Made by a program: the position numbers and the translations under genes. From Desulfamplus sp. (GTDB taxonomy: Bacteria > Desulfobacterota > Desulfobacteria > Desulfobacterales > Desulfobacteraceae): a stretch of DNA of 7,425 nt. Each line of letters starts with the position of its first letter. The stretch's first letter is position 1. The notes under the pieces were generated by a model. The model worked only from the letters and a program-made list of their open reading frames with translations. It made no database searches and was not told the DNA's origin. Positions 1-6,962 of the stretch are shown here, one piece after another. The DNA is taken from contig JADFXA010000104.1 in assembly GCA_015233755.1 (NCBI GenBank), forward strand, positions 1-7,425. The letters run 5' to 3'.

Positions 1-79
1 AATTTGTTTCAGTACTTATTTGGCTGCGTTGAAATGTCAACAGAACCTAATAAATCAACTTTTATAGGAATTTAGGATA
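1..79. other. Left edge: unresolved end of an upstream gene
   Basis: All three forward frames are open for a while from the window edge. They close at TGA 30-32, TAG 65-67 and TAG 73-75, so composition alone cannot say which frame, if any, is a real C-terminus. The shortest frame ends in F-V-S-V-L-I-W-L-R, a hydrophobic then basic tail that would suit an LptF/LptG-type permease. Such permeases can neighbour lptD, but nine residues are too few to call. The short inverted repeat GTTGA (28-32) / TCAAC (37-41) is too small to count as a terminator. No clear promoter for the next gene is visible here. Confidence 0.25.
66..69 (+). promoter_or_regulatory. Ribosome binding site supporting the TTG start of lptD
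   Basis: AGGA lies 10 nt before the TTG at 80-82. A second AGGA at 74-77 is only 2 nt from it and too close to be useful. The reading frame is closed by TAG at 65-67 and there is no ATG or GTG between that stop and the TTG. TTG is therefore the first possible start, and it places a hydrophobic signal peptide at the N-terminus. Confidence 0.5.
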
Positions 80-2743
80 TTGATTTACTTCCCCTCTATA
101 TTTGTAACAATATTTATAGCTATAAGTTCATTTTTAATAATATTAATTAATGGTTCTATATTTTCACATGCCCTCTCTTTTTCCAAAGTAGATAACGATA
201 TAGCATGGCATATCTCTGCTTTAAAGATAAGTTATGACAGCGAGAATAAGATTTATGTTGCAGAAGGTGAGGTTATCATCAAAGGTTTAAGAAAAAAGCC
301 AGAGGATAAAAAAGGTCAACCTACAGGAGAGAATCGTCTTGAGGCAGACTATGTTGAGTTTTCAAACATAACCCTCGATGCAGTAGCATCAGGTAATGTC
401 CTTCTTATATCAGGAAAAGATAGTATTACATGCGACCGATTAAAGCTGAATCTTGAGACAGAGAAAGGAACAATTTATAATGGAGTTGTCTTTATTGAGG
501 AGAACCACTTTTATATTAAGGGTGATTCAATAGAAAAGAGCGGTAAAGATACCTATCTTGCAGACAAAGCATCAGTTACATCGTGTGATGGAGAAAATCC
601 AGATTGGAAACTATCAGGAAAAGATATTAAAATAACTATTGACGGATATGGAACAGCAAAAAATGCTACCTTTTGGGCAGGAAAGGTACCTGCTCTTTAT
701 TCCCCTGTTTTACTATTTCCTGCTAAGACTACACGCCAAACGGGTCTCTTAACTCCACAATTCTCATCATCTGATAAAAAAGGGTTTGAGTTTGAACAAC
801 CTCTTTTTATTGCAATTTCAAAAAGCAGTGATGCAACTATTTATGAGAATTACATGAGCAAAAGGGGTATAAAAACATCTTTAGAATATAGGTATGTTTT
901 AAATAATGATAGTTTTGGGACTCTGTTTTATGATTATTTCAATGATAGCCATATTGGTGAAACATCTTTAGAAGAAGTGTTCTATGGCTTAAATTCAGGA
1001 TCAAATCGATATCTGTCAACTCGCAATAACCATGATCGTTATTGGTTTAGAATCAAAAGCAGCCATCTGTTTGATGACAATTGGCATACAAGACTTGATA
1101 TTGACTATGTGAGTGATTCTGATTATCTCCACGAATTTCAAGATGGATTTACAGGTTTTGACACAGTAAAAAATTATTTCCGCGACACTTTTGGCAGAAG
1201 TATTGACGAGTATGATGATACAACAAGAGAGAATATTCTTAACATAAACAGAAGATGGACAAGTGCAAGCCTTAATATGGGAGTACAGTGGTTTGATAAT
1301 GTTAAAGCAAAACAGATTAGTAATAGTGACAAATTTATAGATATAAATCAGGAATTTGGTAAAGATACAACTCTCCAAAAGCTGCCTTTTATTGAGTTTA
1401 ACACTATAAAAAAACAGCTTGGCAGAACACCTTTTTATTATGACCTTGACTCTGAATATCGTTATTTTTACAGGCAAAATAGTTATAATCAAATTTTTTA
1501 TCAACAAAACCTTTTTGATAAAAATTGGTTAGAAACCAAAACACTACAAAATGGACATAGAACAGATATATTTCCGAGAGTTTATATGCCATTTCAACTT
1601 GGTTCATTTTATTTGGAACCTTCAGCAGGTGTGCGTCAAACTTTATGGTATGCTGATGATTTTTCTGCAATTAATAGTGGAGAAACTGGAACTAATAATG
1701 AGACAACTCAAATGTTGTATCACAGGGAGGTTTTTGATTCTAATGTAGAGTTGTCAACAAAACTTTCAAAAATATTTAAAATAGATACTAAGACCTCAAT
1801 TGACTCAATACCTTCTAAAACCGATAGCCGCTCCACTACCTCTTCTCTAAAAAATGATGATATTAAATCTGTTAGTACAGATAATCCCAGTCTAAAGATA
1901 AAGCATGAGATTCTACCTAAGATTAAATACTCTTTTACTCCAGAGATAAATCAAGGTGATGAGCTACCCTATTTTGATACCATTGACTGTATTGATAATA
2001 AAAATCATTTTACATGGAGTCTTGGCAACAGGCTTACTTCTCGAGATAAATATGGTCTTTACAATGAATTTGCATGGATTGAGATAAGTCAAAGTTATAG
2101 AATGGACTCAGATGAAACAAATATAATGCTGCAAACAGATGAATTTTTTCAGTCAAAGTGGGTAAATTTTAGCGAGCTGTCCAACATAGAAAAACATCCC
2201 TTTAAATTAGATAAACATTTTTCAGACATTTTAACAGAGATTGAATATTCTCCGAACTCTTTTTTATCTTTTAATAGTGATGTCAAGTGGTCTCCATACA
2301 ATAATCGTTTTACAGCCCACGATTCAGGTATGACAATCAAAGATAAGAGAGGTGATACAATACAGGCATTTTATAGGTATCAAGATTCCGAGTTAGAGTA
2401 TGCTGCCTCAGAAGTTGAATCATTACTATCAGAGTCATTTTTTTATCATTCGCTGATACCTAACCCACTATCATCGCGTTATTTATTAGCGCCTTTATCA
2501 TCTCAAGTTGTTGCATCAGAGTCTCTATTTACAAGTCTAAGCACAAAAGTTACAGAGAGTTTAGATCTATTCTTTATACTTGAGCACGATCTTATTAACA
2601 GAAAAACAATTGAATCTCATGCTGGTTTTTACTTTAATAGACCATGTTGGGCGATGCGTATTGCATACTCAGATACCCCTGAAGATAAATCACTATCATT
2701 CATGTTTAACCTTAACGGAATTGGTGAATTCGGGAAAAGATAA
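80..2743 (+). CDS. lptD: LPS-assembly outer membrane protein LptD (OstA/Imp)
   Basis: LptD is the outer-membrane beta-barrel that, plugged by lipoprotein LptE, inserts lipopolysaccharide into the outer leaflet at the end of the Lpt bridge. The 887-residue length is typical. Residues 1-31 form a hydrophobic signal segment ending near S-H-A. Residues about 38-190 are the OstA/jellyroll domain (I-Y-V-A-E-G-E-V-I-I-K-G; repeated short beta motifs; T-S-C followed by W-K-L). The rest is the barrel, including the family block L-P-K-I-K-Y-S-F-T-P with L-P-Y-F-D-T-I-D around 617-636, and the closing C-terminal strand R-P-C-W, F-M-F-N-L-N-G-I-G-E-F-G. Cysteines are at 118, 169, 637 and 856; 169 and 856 correspond by context to E. 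coli C173 and C725. A Ser/Thr/Asp-rich insert spans about 567-603. The start is TTG with AGGA 10 nt upstream. It is convergent with the hut cluster and unrelated to it in function. The DNA is visibly more AT-rich than the cluster. Identity is firm at family level. Confidence 0.9.
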   Translation: MIYFPSIFVTIFIAISSFLIILINGSIFSHALSFSKVDNDIAWHISALKISYDSENKIYVAEGEVIIKGLRKKPEDKKGQPTGENRLEADYVEFSNITLDAVASGNVLLISGKDSITCDRLKLNLETEKGTIYNGVVFIEENHFYIKGDSIEKSGKDTYLADKASVTSCDGENPDWKLSGKDIKITIDGYGTAKNATFWAGKVPALYSPVLLFPAKTTRQTGLLTPQFSSSDKKGFEFEQPLFIAISKSSDATIYENYMSKRGIKTSLEYRYVLNNDSFGTLFYDYFNDSHIGETSLEEVFYGLNSGSNRYLSTRNNHDRYWFRIKSSHLFDDNWHTRLDIDYVSDSDYLHEFQDGFTGFDTVKNYFRDTFGRSIDEYDDTTRENILNINRRWTSASLNMGVQWFDNVKAKQISNSDKFIDINQEFGKDTTLQKLPFIEFNTIKKQLGRTPFYYDLDSEYRYFYRQNSYNQIFYQQNLFDKNWLETKTLQNGHRTDIFPRVYMPFQLGSFYLEPSAGVRQTLWYADDFSAINSGETGTNNETTQMLYHREVFDSNVELSTKLSKIFKIDTKTSIDSIPSKTDSRSTTSSLKNDDIKSVSTDNPSLKIKHEILPKIKYSFTPEINQGDELPYFDTIDCIDNKNHFTWSLGNRLTSRDKYGLYNEFAWIEISQSYRMDSDETNIMLQTDEFFQSKWVNFSELSNIEKHPFKLDKHFSDILTEIEYSPNSFLSFNSDVKWSPYNNRFTAHDSGMTIKDKRGDTIQAFYRYQDSELEYAASEVESLLSESFFYHSLIPNPLSSRYLLAPLSSQVVASESLFTSLSTKVTESLDLFFILEHDLINRKTIESHAGFYFNRPCWAMRIAYSDTPEDKSLSFMFNLNGIGEFGKR

Positions 2744-2807
2744 TTTCAGGGTAAATATATACTTCATTTGATACAACCAATTTCACATCTTCTTCTCAGT
2801 GATTATT
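2744..2807. other. Convergent intergenic gap between lptD and hutC
   Basis: The stop codons of lptD (TAA 2741-2743) and of the minus-strand repressor (TAA 2808-2810) face each other across 64 bp. I looked for a bidirectional hairpin with flanking T-tracts and saw none. Only weak, widely separated complementarity exists (GATAC near 2770 and GTATC near 2815). Termination here is probably Rho-dependent or uses a structure I cannot recognise by eye. Confidence 0.6.
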
Positions 2808-3653
2808 TTATACAGTATCTAATTTATAAATACCCGAGAGCGTCTTAAATCTTCCTCCAATACGATAAATAGAACCCGGATAGGTCATACGTGTATGGGT
2901 AACAACTCTTTGGTTATCCCATGTTTGACGATGAAGAATAAGACACGGTTCATGTGGTTCCATGTTCAGAAGTTTTCGGCTCATTGCATCTGGAAGAACT
3001 GCCTCTACAATATGCTCCACATCTGTTAAACCCACAACACTCAACAGATATTTTGAAGTGGTAATGGTTGTGAAATCTTGCTTAATATAGTCAGGAGCAG
3101 ATTCTGGGTTTACATACTGATCCGCAAGCATTACAGGTTTCCCGCTGTTTTTATGTACAATAACAGAATGGTAAAGAGGTGCACCAATAGGTATCTCCAT
3201 AGCAGCAGCAACTTCGGGATAGGCTTGCTCTTCTTTTAAGAAATGGACTTCAGATGAGTGAACTCCGCCTCTACTTTTAATCTCTTCGTCAATACTGCTT
3301 ATCTCAAACAGAGCTGTTAAAGGTTTGGGGCGAGCGATGTAAGTTCCTACTCCTTGAATCCGTATTAGAAGCCCTCGTTCAGTCATCTCCCGTAATGCAC
3401 GATTTACAGTCATTCGAGAGACTCCAAGTTCACGCACAAACTGATTTTCAGAAGGTATTTTGTTGTCTGGTTTCCACTCTCCTGAGTGGATATGCTGCAT
3501 AATATAATCTTTTACCTGTTCATAAAGGGGTTTGGGTGCTTGCATTGAAATGTTTCCATTGGCTATCATTGATAAAGATTTAACCATTTCTATCGCTGTC
3601 TGAACAGGATAGTCAGGATCTAAAAAATGTATAGGATTATAAGATAATGTCAT
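2808..3653 (-). CDS. hutC: HutC-type GntR/UTRA histidine-utilisation repressor
   Basis: This is a transcriptional repressor of the GntR superfamily, HutC/UTRA branch. In characterised hut systems it binds operators near hut promoters and is released by urocanate. The winged helix-turn-helix covers about residues 41-108 (P-L-Y-E-Q-V-K-D-Y-I, I-P-S-E-N-Q, recognition helix S-R-M-T-V-N-R-A-L-R-E at 79-89, wing G-V-G-T-Y-I-A). The UTRA ligand-binding domain runs from about 113 to 268 and ends in the HutC-like P-G-S-I-Y-R-I-G-G-R-F. Its fit to Pseudomonas HutC is close from residue 40 onward. From the first ATG it is 281 aa, about 35 longer than usual. That ATG has AAGGA only 1 nt away, poor spacing. 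Met37 (ATG at 3543-3545 on the minus strand) has GGAAA 7 nt upstream and would give 245 aa, so the true start may be 3545. It follows the methyltransferase gene by 95 bp and is probably the last gene of the hutH cluster, with autoregulation likely. Confidence 0.9.
   Translation of the reverse strand: MTLSYNPIHFLDPDYPVQTAIEMVKSLSMIANGNISMQAPKPLYEQVKDYIMQHIHSGEWKPDNKIPSENQFVRELGVSRMTVNRALREMTERGLLIRIQGVGTYIARPKPLTALFEISSIDEEIKSRGGVHSSEVHFLKEEQAYPEVAAAMEIPIGAPLYHSVIVHKNSGKPVMLADQYVNPESAPDYIKQDFTTITTSKYLLSVVGLTDVEHIVEAVLPDAMSRKLLNMEPHEPCLILHRQTWDNQRVVTHTRMTYPGSIYRIGGRFKTLSGIYKLDTV
3553..3557 (-). promoter_or_regulatory. Ribosome binding site for the alternative hutC start (Met37)
   Basis: On the minus strand GGAAA lies 7 nt before the ATG at 3545-3543. 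Starting here gives 245 residues and an N-terminus that leads almost directly into the winged helix, as in characterised HutC proteins. By contrast the ATG at 3653 has its AAGGA practically touching the start codon. The 36 extra codons are open but carry no recognisable domain. Confidence 0.4.
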
Positions 3654-3703
3654 ATCCTTCTATTTTGAAAATCCTGATTCATATTACTTATTAACACTTT
3701 AAG

Positions 3704-3724
3704 CCCACGCCCTCTGGGCGTGGG
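3704..3724. repeat. GC-rich perfect hairpin, IS200/IS605-end-like or REP-like
   Basis: CCCACGCCC (3704-3712) and GGGCGTGGG (3716-3724) form a perfect 9-bp stem with a 3-nt TCT loop, far more GC-rich than the surrounding DNA. It lies between the stop of the methyltransferase gene (3749) and hutC. On the plus strand it is followed by TAGATCGATTCAA. A GC-rich hairpin followed by a short linker and TTCAA is the layout of many IS200/IS605 right ends, and such hairpins also occur as solo REP-like elements. No tnpA or tnpB is present here. Read on the minus strand it could slow or end transcription after the methyltransferase gene, but no U-tract follows, so a standard intrinsic terminator is not supported. 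Confidence 0.6.
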
Positions 3725-3748
3725 TAGATCGATTCAAGCTATTTTTTA

Positions 3749-5218
3749 CTAACCTTTCTCCATTTTTCTTTGAATCTCTTTCATTCCTTCAATTCTTAAT
3801 CTCTCAAGCTCTGCTGTTACTTTATCGTCTAATGGTTCTGGCTTATGGGTCTCAACTATTTTTCTTACCTCTTCTTTTACTCTATCTTCCATTGTCGGTT
3901 TGCCTGATGCTTCCCACTGAGATATAGATTTGTGATTTAATAGTTTGGCCTGCCAAAGCTCATTTCTAAAGTGTTGGATAGTGTGTTTTTGCTGCAAGAA
4001 ATGGCCGCCTGGACCGACTGCCTCAATAACTTCACGGGCAAGAGTTTCGCGATTTACAGTAATTCCTTCAATAAACCTCTTCGCCATTCCAACAATCTCA
4101 TTTCCCATAACAAGCTGCTCAACAGAACAAGCCATGCCAGCAGCCATATACCCAACATCATGGATAAGATTTAATCCAGCAAGTCCTTGACTTAATATTG
4201 AAAATGCAGATTCAAGCCCAGCTTGAGCATCAAGACATTTTGAATCTGTTGCACCTGCAAGCCCCCAAGTTGGAAGTCCAAAAGATTGGGCAACTTCAGC
4301 TTGAGCAGACAGCCCTAAGCTGTTTTCAGGAAGTCCCATTGCCATTAAACCAGAAGACATATTTAAAATTCCAACATTTGCACTCATTGCAACTGGGCAG
4401 CCTGTTTTACGTAATTGGGCAATTGTAATGTGGATTAGAGATTCTGCCGTCATCTGCACAATCATTCCAGCCATTGTTACAGGGCCAGTTGCCCCTGCCT
4501 GAACAGTTGATCCTGGCAGTTGCGGCATATAACGATCGGCAGATACAAATATTCTGTTAACTATTTCATCAGGAAATGTTAAAGGAGCAATAGCTTCGGG
4601 ATAGGCAATTATAAAGGGTTTCCGCCTAAGCTCTTCCATTCCACCAGCTACAACTGCTGCCATCTCATAGACATATTCGCAGCCAAGCGGAGAGTATCCA
4701 ATAAAAACCATTGGTTTTGTTGTGTTTGCAGCAACTACTGGAAATTCGTGCACATCTGCTGTGTTTACAGGCACATCAAGAGATGAACCCATTGGCATTA
4801 CAAAATCTATATTTTTAAGAGCATCAGCAATTTTTGCCCCTCTTGCAATGTCGCTAAGTTGAGTTTCTCTAAATTCGCCTGTAAAAGGATCTCTGGTGTT
4901 TGGGCTTGCTGTAGAAGTTCCGTAGTGGCTTTTGCGTCCTTCAAGCTCCATTGAACGTTCGCCTTTACGGTTATAAATAGTCCAACCTTTTGGAGTGGTT
5001 GCAAGGCAAGACTCCACAATATATTGAGGAATGCGGATAATATCATCTTTTACGATTGCCCCAGCTTGGGCAAACATCTTTTGAGCCTCTTTATGTTTGC
5101 ACCTAAACCCAACTCTTTCAATAACATCATAAGCAGCCTGTCTTATTTCCCATATCTGATCTTCTGATAGAATACGCATACTTACGGAACGCTTTTCTGT
5201 TTGTGAAGATTGAAGCAT
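3749..5218 (-). CDS. MttB-superfamily corrinoid methyltransferase, non-pyrrolysine type
   Basis: This belongs to the trimethylamine methyltransferase (MttB/MTTB) family, which transfers a methyl group from a quaternary or tertiary amine to a cobalt-corrinoid protein in the cytoplasm. At 489 aa it is full length for the family. Visible family blocks are R-I-L-S-E-D-Q at 15-21, G-A-T-D-S-K at 322-327 with A-Q-A-G at 331-334, L-N-L-I-H-D-V-G-Y at 349-357, V-G-P-G-G-H-F-L at 401-408 and H-F-R at 416-418, and a charged helical tail from about 465. The frame has no internal amber codon, so it is not a pyrrolysine enzyme. Relatives of this kind include MtgB (glycine betaine), MtpB (proline betaine) and MtcB (carnitine), so a betaine-like substrate is likely but not identified. 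After H-D-V-G-Y it reads M-A-A-G-M-A-C-S-V-E, unlike its neighbour's L-D-F-G-L-S-G-S-L-E. The start ATG has GGAG 11 nt upstream. It lies 110 bp downstream of hutH and 95 bp upstream of hutC. No corrinoid protein gene is in the window. Confidence 0.88.
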   Translation of the reverse strand: MLQSSQTEKRSVSMRILSEDQIWEIRQAAYDVIERVGFRCKHKEAQKMFAQAGAIVKDDIIRIPQYIVESCLATTPKGWTIYNRKGERSMELEGRKSHYGTSTASPNTRDPFTGEFRETQLSDIARGAKIADALKNIDFVMPMGSSLDVPVNTADVHEFPVVAANTTKPMVFIGYSPLGCEYVYEMAAVVAGGMEELRRKPFIIAYPEAIAPLTFPDEIVNRIFVSADRYMPQLPGSTVQAGATGPVTMAGMIVQMTAESLIHITIAQLRKTGCPVAMSANVGILNMSSGLMAMGLPENSLGLSAQAEVAQSFGLPTWGLAGATDSKCLDAQAGLESAFSILSQGLAGLNLIHDVGYMAAGMACSVEQLVMGNEIVGMAKRFIEGITVNRETLAREVIEAVGPGGHFLQQKHTIQHFRNELWQAKLLNHKSISQWEASGKPTMEDRVKEEVRKIVETHKPEPLDDKVTAELERLRIEGMKEIQRKMEKG

Positions 5219-5229
5219 CTTTAATTTTT

Positions 5230-5233
5230 CTCC
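5230..5233 (-). promoter_or_regulatory. Ribosome binding site of the complete MttB-family gene
   Basis: GGAG on the minus strand lies 11 nt before the ATG at 5218-5216. The next candidate start (Met14, before R-I-L-S-E-D-Q) has no purine-rich sequence in front of it, which favours the upstream ATG. Confidence 0.5.
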
Positions 5234-5290
5234 AAATTTATAATTAGTTGTAGATAATCTTGCCCATATTTTCCCATAACTGTTTCATAG

Positions 5291-5323
5291 GATTTGACAA
5301 CTTTTAAGACGTTGTCAAATCTT
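5291..5323. repeat. 33-bp palindromic repeat, copy A (downstream of hutH)
   Basis: The arms GATTTGACAAC (5291-5301) and GTTGTCAAATC (5311-5321) are perfect 11-bp inverted repeats around the 9-nt spacer TTTTAAGAC. The element begins only 5 nt past the hutH stop codon. It matches copy B at 6964-6996 over 33 bp with one mismatch (G/A in the spacer), in the same orientation. As DNA, the two arms are about 20 bp apart centre to centre, roughly two helical turns, which would suit a dimeric regulator. As RNA it would form an 11-bp stem. No U-tract follows on the minus strand, so it is not a standard intrinsic terminator. Confidence 0.85.
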
Positions 5324-5328
5324 TTAAA

Positions 5329-6873
5329 TTAGTTCCCTTTAAGAGTTCCAATCGCAGCTTCCACTGCATCAACAATCTCTCCGCTTTTTAATACCTTTAC
5401 CATAGTCTCAATGTCAAGATATAGGTCTCTGTCCTTATCAAGATATGGAACATGACGGCGGATTACCTCATAAGCAACACGAGTTCCAACTCCGCCTTTC
5501 AATGGTCTTATCTCATTGAGAAGATCGTAAGCTTGTGCTGCGCATAAAAGCTCAATTGCTACAACATTCTCAACATTATCTAAAATCTCACGAGTCTGAC
5601 GAATTGCAATTGTTCCCATGCTTACATGATCTTCTTTATTAGCTGATGTTGGGATTGAATCGACACAGGCAGGGTGGGCAAGAACCTTGTTCTCAGAAAC
5701 AAGGGCTGCTGCTGCATATTGTCCTATCATGTAACCAGAATTTAAACCGCCATTATTGATTAGAAATGGCGGAAGATCACTAAGCTGTGGATTAACAAGC
5801 CTCTCAATTCTTCTTTCTGAGACGCTTCCAAGCTCCGCAATTCCCATAGATAAATAGTCTGCTGCCATTGCAACAGGCTGTCCATGAAAATTTCCACCAA
5901 GGCGGACTTCTTCAGTGTCTGCAAATATTAAAGGGTTTGTAGTAGTAGAATTAATCTCAATATCAATTACCCTCATTGCGTGTGCAACCGCATCTTTGCT
6001 TGCACCATGAATTTGCGGGGCACATCTTAAAGTGTAAGCATCTTGAATTCTTGCACAACCTTGATGCGAATCAATTATTTCGCTTCCTTGAATCATTCTT
6101 AAAATATTGTCTGCTGTTGCAATTTGTCCAGGATGAGGGCGGATTTGATGAATTCTTGGATCAAACTCAGAGTTGCTGCCCATTAACACTTCAAGACTCA
6201 TTGCACAGGCAATGTCAGCTGTTTTGGATAGACGAACAGCATCATTAACTACAAGAACACCAATTGCAGTCATAACTTGAGTGCCATTAATCAATGCAAG
6301 ACCTTCGCCGCCTTGCAGTTTTAAAGGTTCAAGTCCAAGTTCTCTTAATACTTCACCGCCAGCCATTCGCTTTCCATTATATTCAGCCTCACCTCTTCCA
6401 ATTAAAACCAATCCTAAGTGAGATGTTGGGGCTAAATCTCCACTTGAGCCAACCGATCCTTTCTCTGGTATAATCGGAGAAACACCTTTATTTAGGAATG
6501 TGAGCATATAGCGGATAGTTTCCATGCGGCAGCCAGAATAGCCAAGAGATAAATCATGAACTCGTAATGCCATGATTGCCCTAACAACATCTGATGGCAA
6601 AGGTTTTCCAACGCCGGCAGCATGACTCATCAAAATATTTTCTTGAAGCTGGCTTGTATCTTTTTCTGGAATTATGACGTTGCACATTGCACCAAAACCT
6701 GTGGTAATGCCATAAATTACCTTTTTTTCTTTTACCCATTTTCTAATTAATGCACTTGTCTTTTCTACTCGTGCTTCTCCTTCTTGAGAAAAATCGGCAA
6801 AAGCATTGTTTCTGGCTACTGCTACTAAATCACTATTTGTTATGGGTTGTTTATCAAGCAAGATGGTTTGCAT
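5329..6873 (-). CDS. hutH: Histidine ammonia-lyase
   Basis: HutH deaminates L-histidine to trans-urocanate, the first step of histidine catabolism, in the cytosol as a tetramer using the self-made MIO cofactor. At 514 aa it has the usual HAL length and its residues fall almost in register with the Pseudomonas putida enzyme: Tyr54 in Y-G-I-T-T-G-F-G, the selectivity pair Ser83-His84 in M-S-H-A-A-G-V-G (Ser-His marks histidine, as opposed to His-Leu in TAL or Phe-Leu in PAL), Asn196 in I-N-G-T-Q, Gln277, Tyr280 and Arg283 in Q-D-A-Y-T-L-R, Phe329 in G-N-F-H, and Glu414 in A-N-K-E-D-H-V-S-M. The MIO tripeptide at 143-145 is Ser-Ser-Gly where most HALs have Ala-Ser-Gly; the Ser that becomes the methylidene is kept. 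The start ATG has a good AAGGA 9 nt upstream. The gene lies between two MttB-family genes and is flanked on both sides by copies of a 33-bp palindrome. hutU, hutI and hutG are not in the window. Action on an N-methylated histidine cannot be excluded. Confidence 0.93.
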   Translation of the reverse strand: MQTILLDKQPITNSDLVAVARNNAFADFSQEGEARVEKTSALIRKWVKEKKVIYGITTGFGAMCNVIIPEKDTSQLQENILMSHAAGVGKPLPSDVVRAIMALRVHDLSLGYSGCRMETIRYMLTFLNKGVSPIIPEKGSVGSSGDLAPTSHLGLVLIGRGEAEYNGKRMAGGEVLRELGLEPLKLQGGEGLALINGTQVMTAIGVLVVNDAVRLSKTADIACAMSLEVLMGSNSEFDPRIHQIRPHPGQIATADNILRMIQGSEIIDSHQGCARIQDAYTLRCAPQIHGASKDAVAHAMRVIDIEINSTTTNPLIFADTEEVRLGGNFHGQPVAMAADYLSMGIAELGSVSERRIERLVNPQLSDLPPFLINNGGLNSGYMIGQYAAAALVSENKVLAHPACVDSIPTSANKEDHVSMGTIAIRQTREILDNVENVVAIELLCAAQAYDLLNEIRPLKGGVGTRVAYEVIRRHVPYLDKDRDLYLDIETMVKVLKSGEIVDAVEAAIGTLKGN

Positions 6874-6882
6874 TTTATTTTG

Positions 6883-6887
6883 TCCTT
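6883..6887 (-). promoter_or_regulatory. Ribosome binding site of hutH
   Basis: AAGGA on the minus strand sits 9 nt before the ATG at 6873-6871, the clearest Shine-Dalgarno in the window, and fixes the start of hutH. I found no convincing -35/-10 pair in the 150 bp between this gene and the preceding methyltransferase gene. Confidence 0.7.
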
Positions 6888-6962
6888 TTTATTTACGCCC
6901 CGAAATAAATTTTAACCTTTTTCAAAATGGTTTTATGATAATTTTTGCAGCAAAGCATAGAT

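Noticed and set aside
1016..1507. Minus-strand open frame of 163 codons inside lptD
   Set aside because: It lies wholly within a well-supported LptD barrel coding region, has low-complexity Ile/Lys/Phe-rich composition typical of antisense AT-rich DNA, and matches no family.
3945..4428. Several plus-strand open frames opposite the complete MttB-family gene
   Set aside because: They overlap each other in different frames and are antisense to conserved methyltransferase motifs, so they are chance shadows.
3749..5218. Pyrrolysine-containing MttB
   Set aside because: The 489-codon frame runs uninterrupted with no in-frame TAG, so this copy belongs to the non-pyrrolysine part of the superfamily.
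5291..5323. Sigma-70 promoter using TTGACA in the palindrome
   Set aside because: At 17-bp spacing the -10 position reads AAATCT or AAATCC on the two strands, a poor match, and TTGACA occurs on both strands simply because the element is symmetric.
5291..5330. Intrinsic terminator after hutH
   Set aside because: The stem is AT-rich and on the minus strand it is followed by CTATGAAAC, not a U-tract, and the same element also occurs before hutH. I report it as a repeat instead.
5976..6248. Plus-strand open frame of 90 codons opposite hutH
   Set aside because: The hutH frame here encodes essential conserved blocks (Q-D-A-Y-T-L-R and others); the antisense product shows no domain and no ribosome site.
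6890..6962. Regulatory RNA or riboswitch upstream of hutH
   Set aside because: The segment is AT-rich with only a weak AACC/GGTT pairing and none of the conserved elements of cobalamin or other riboswitches.
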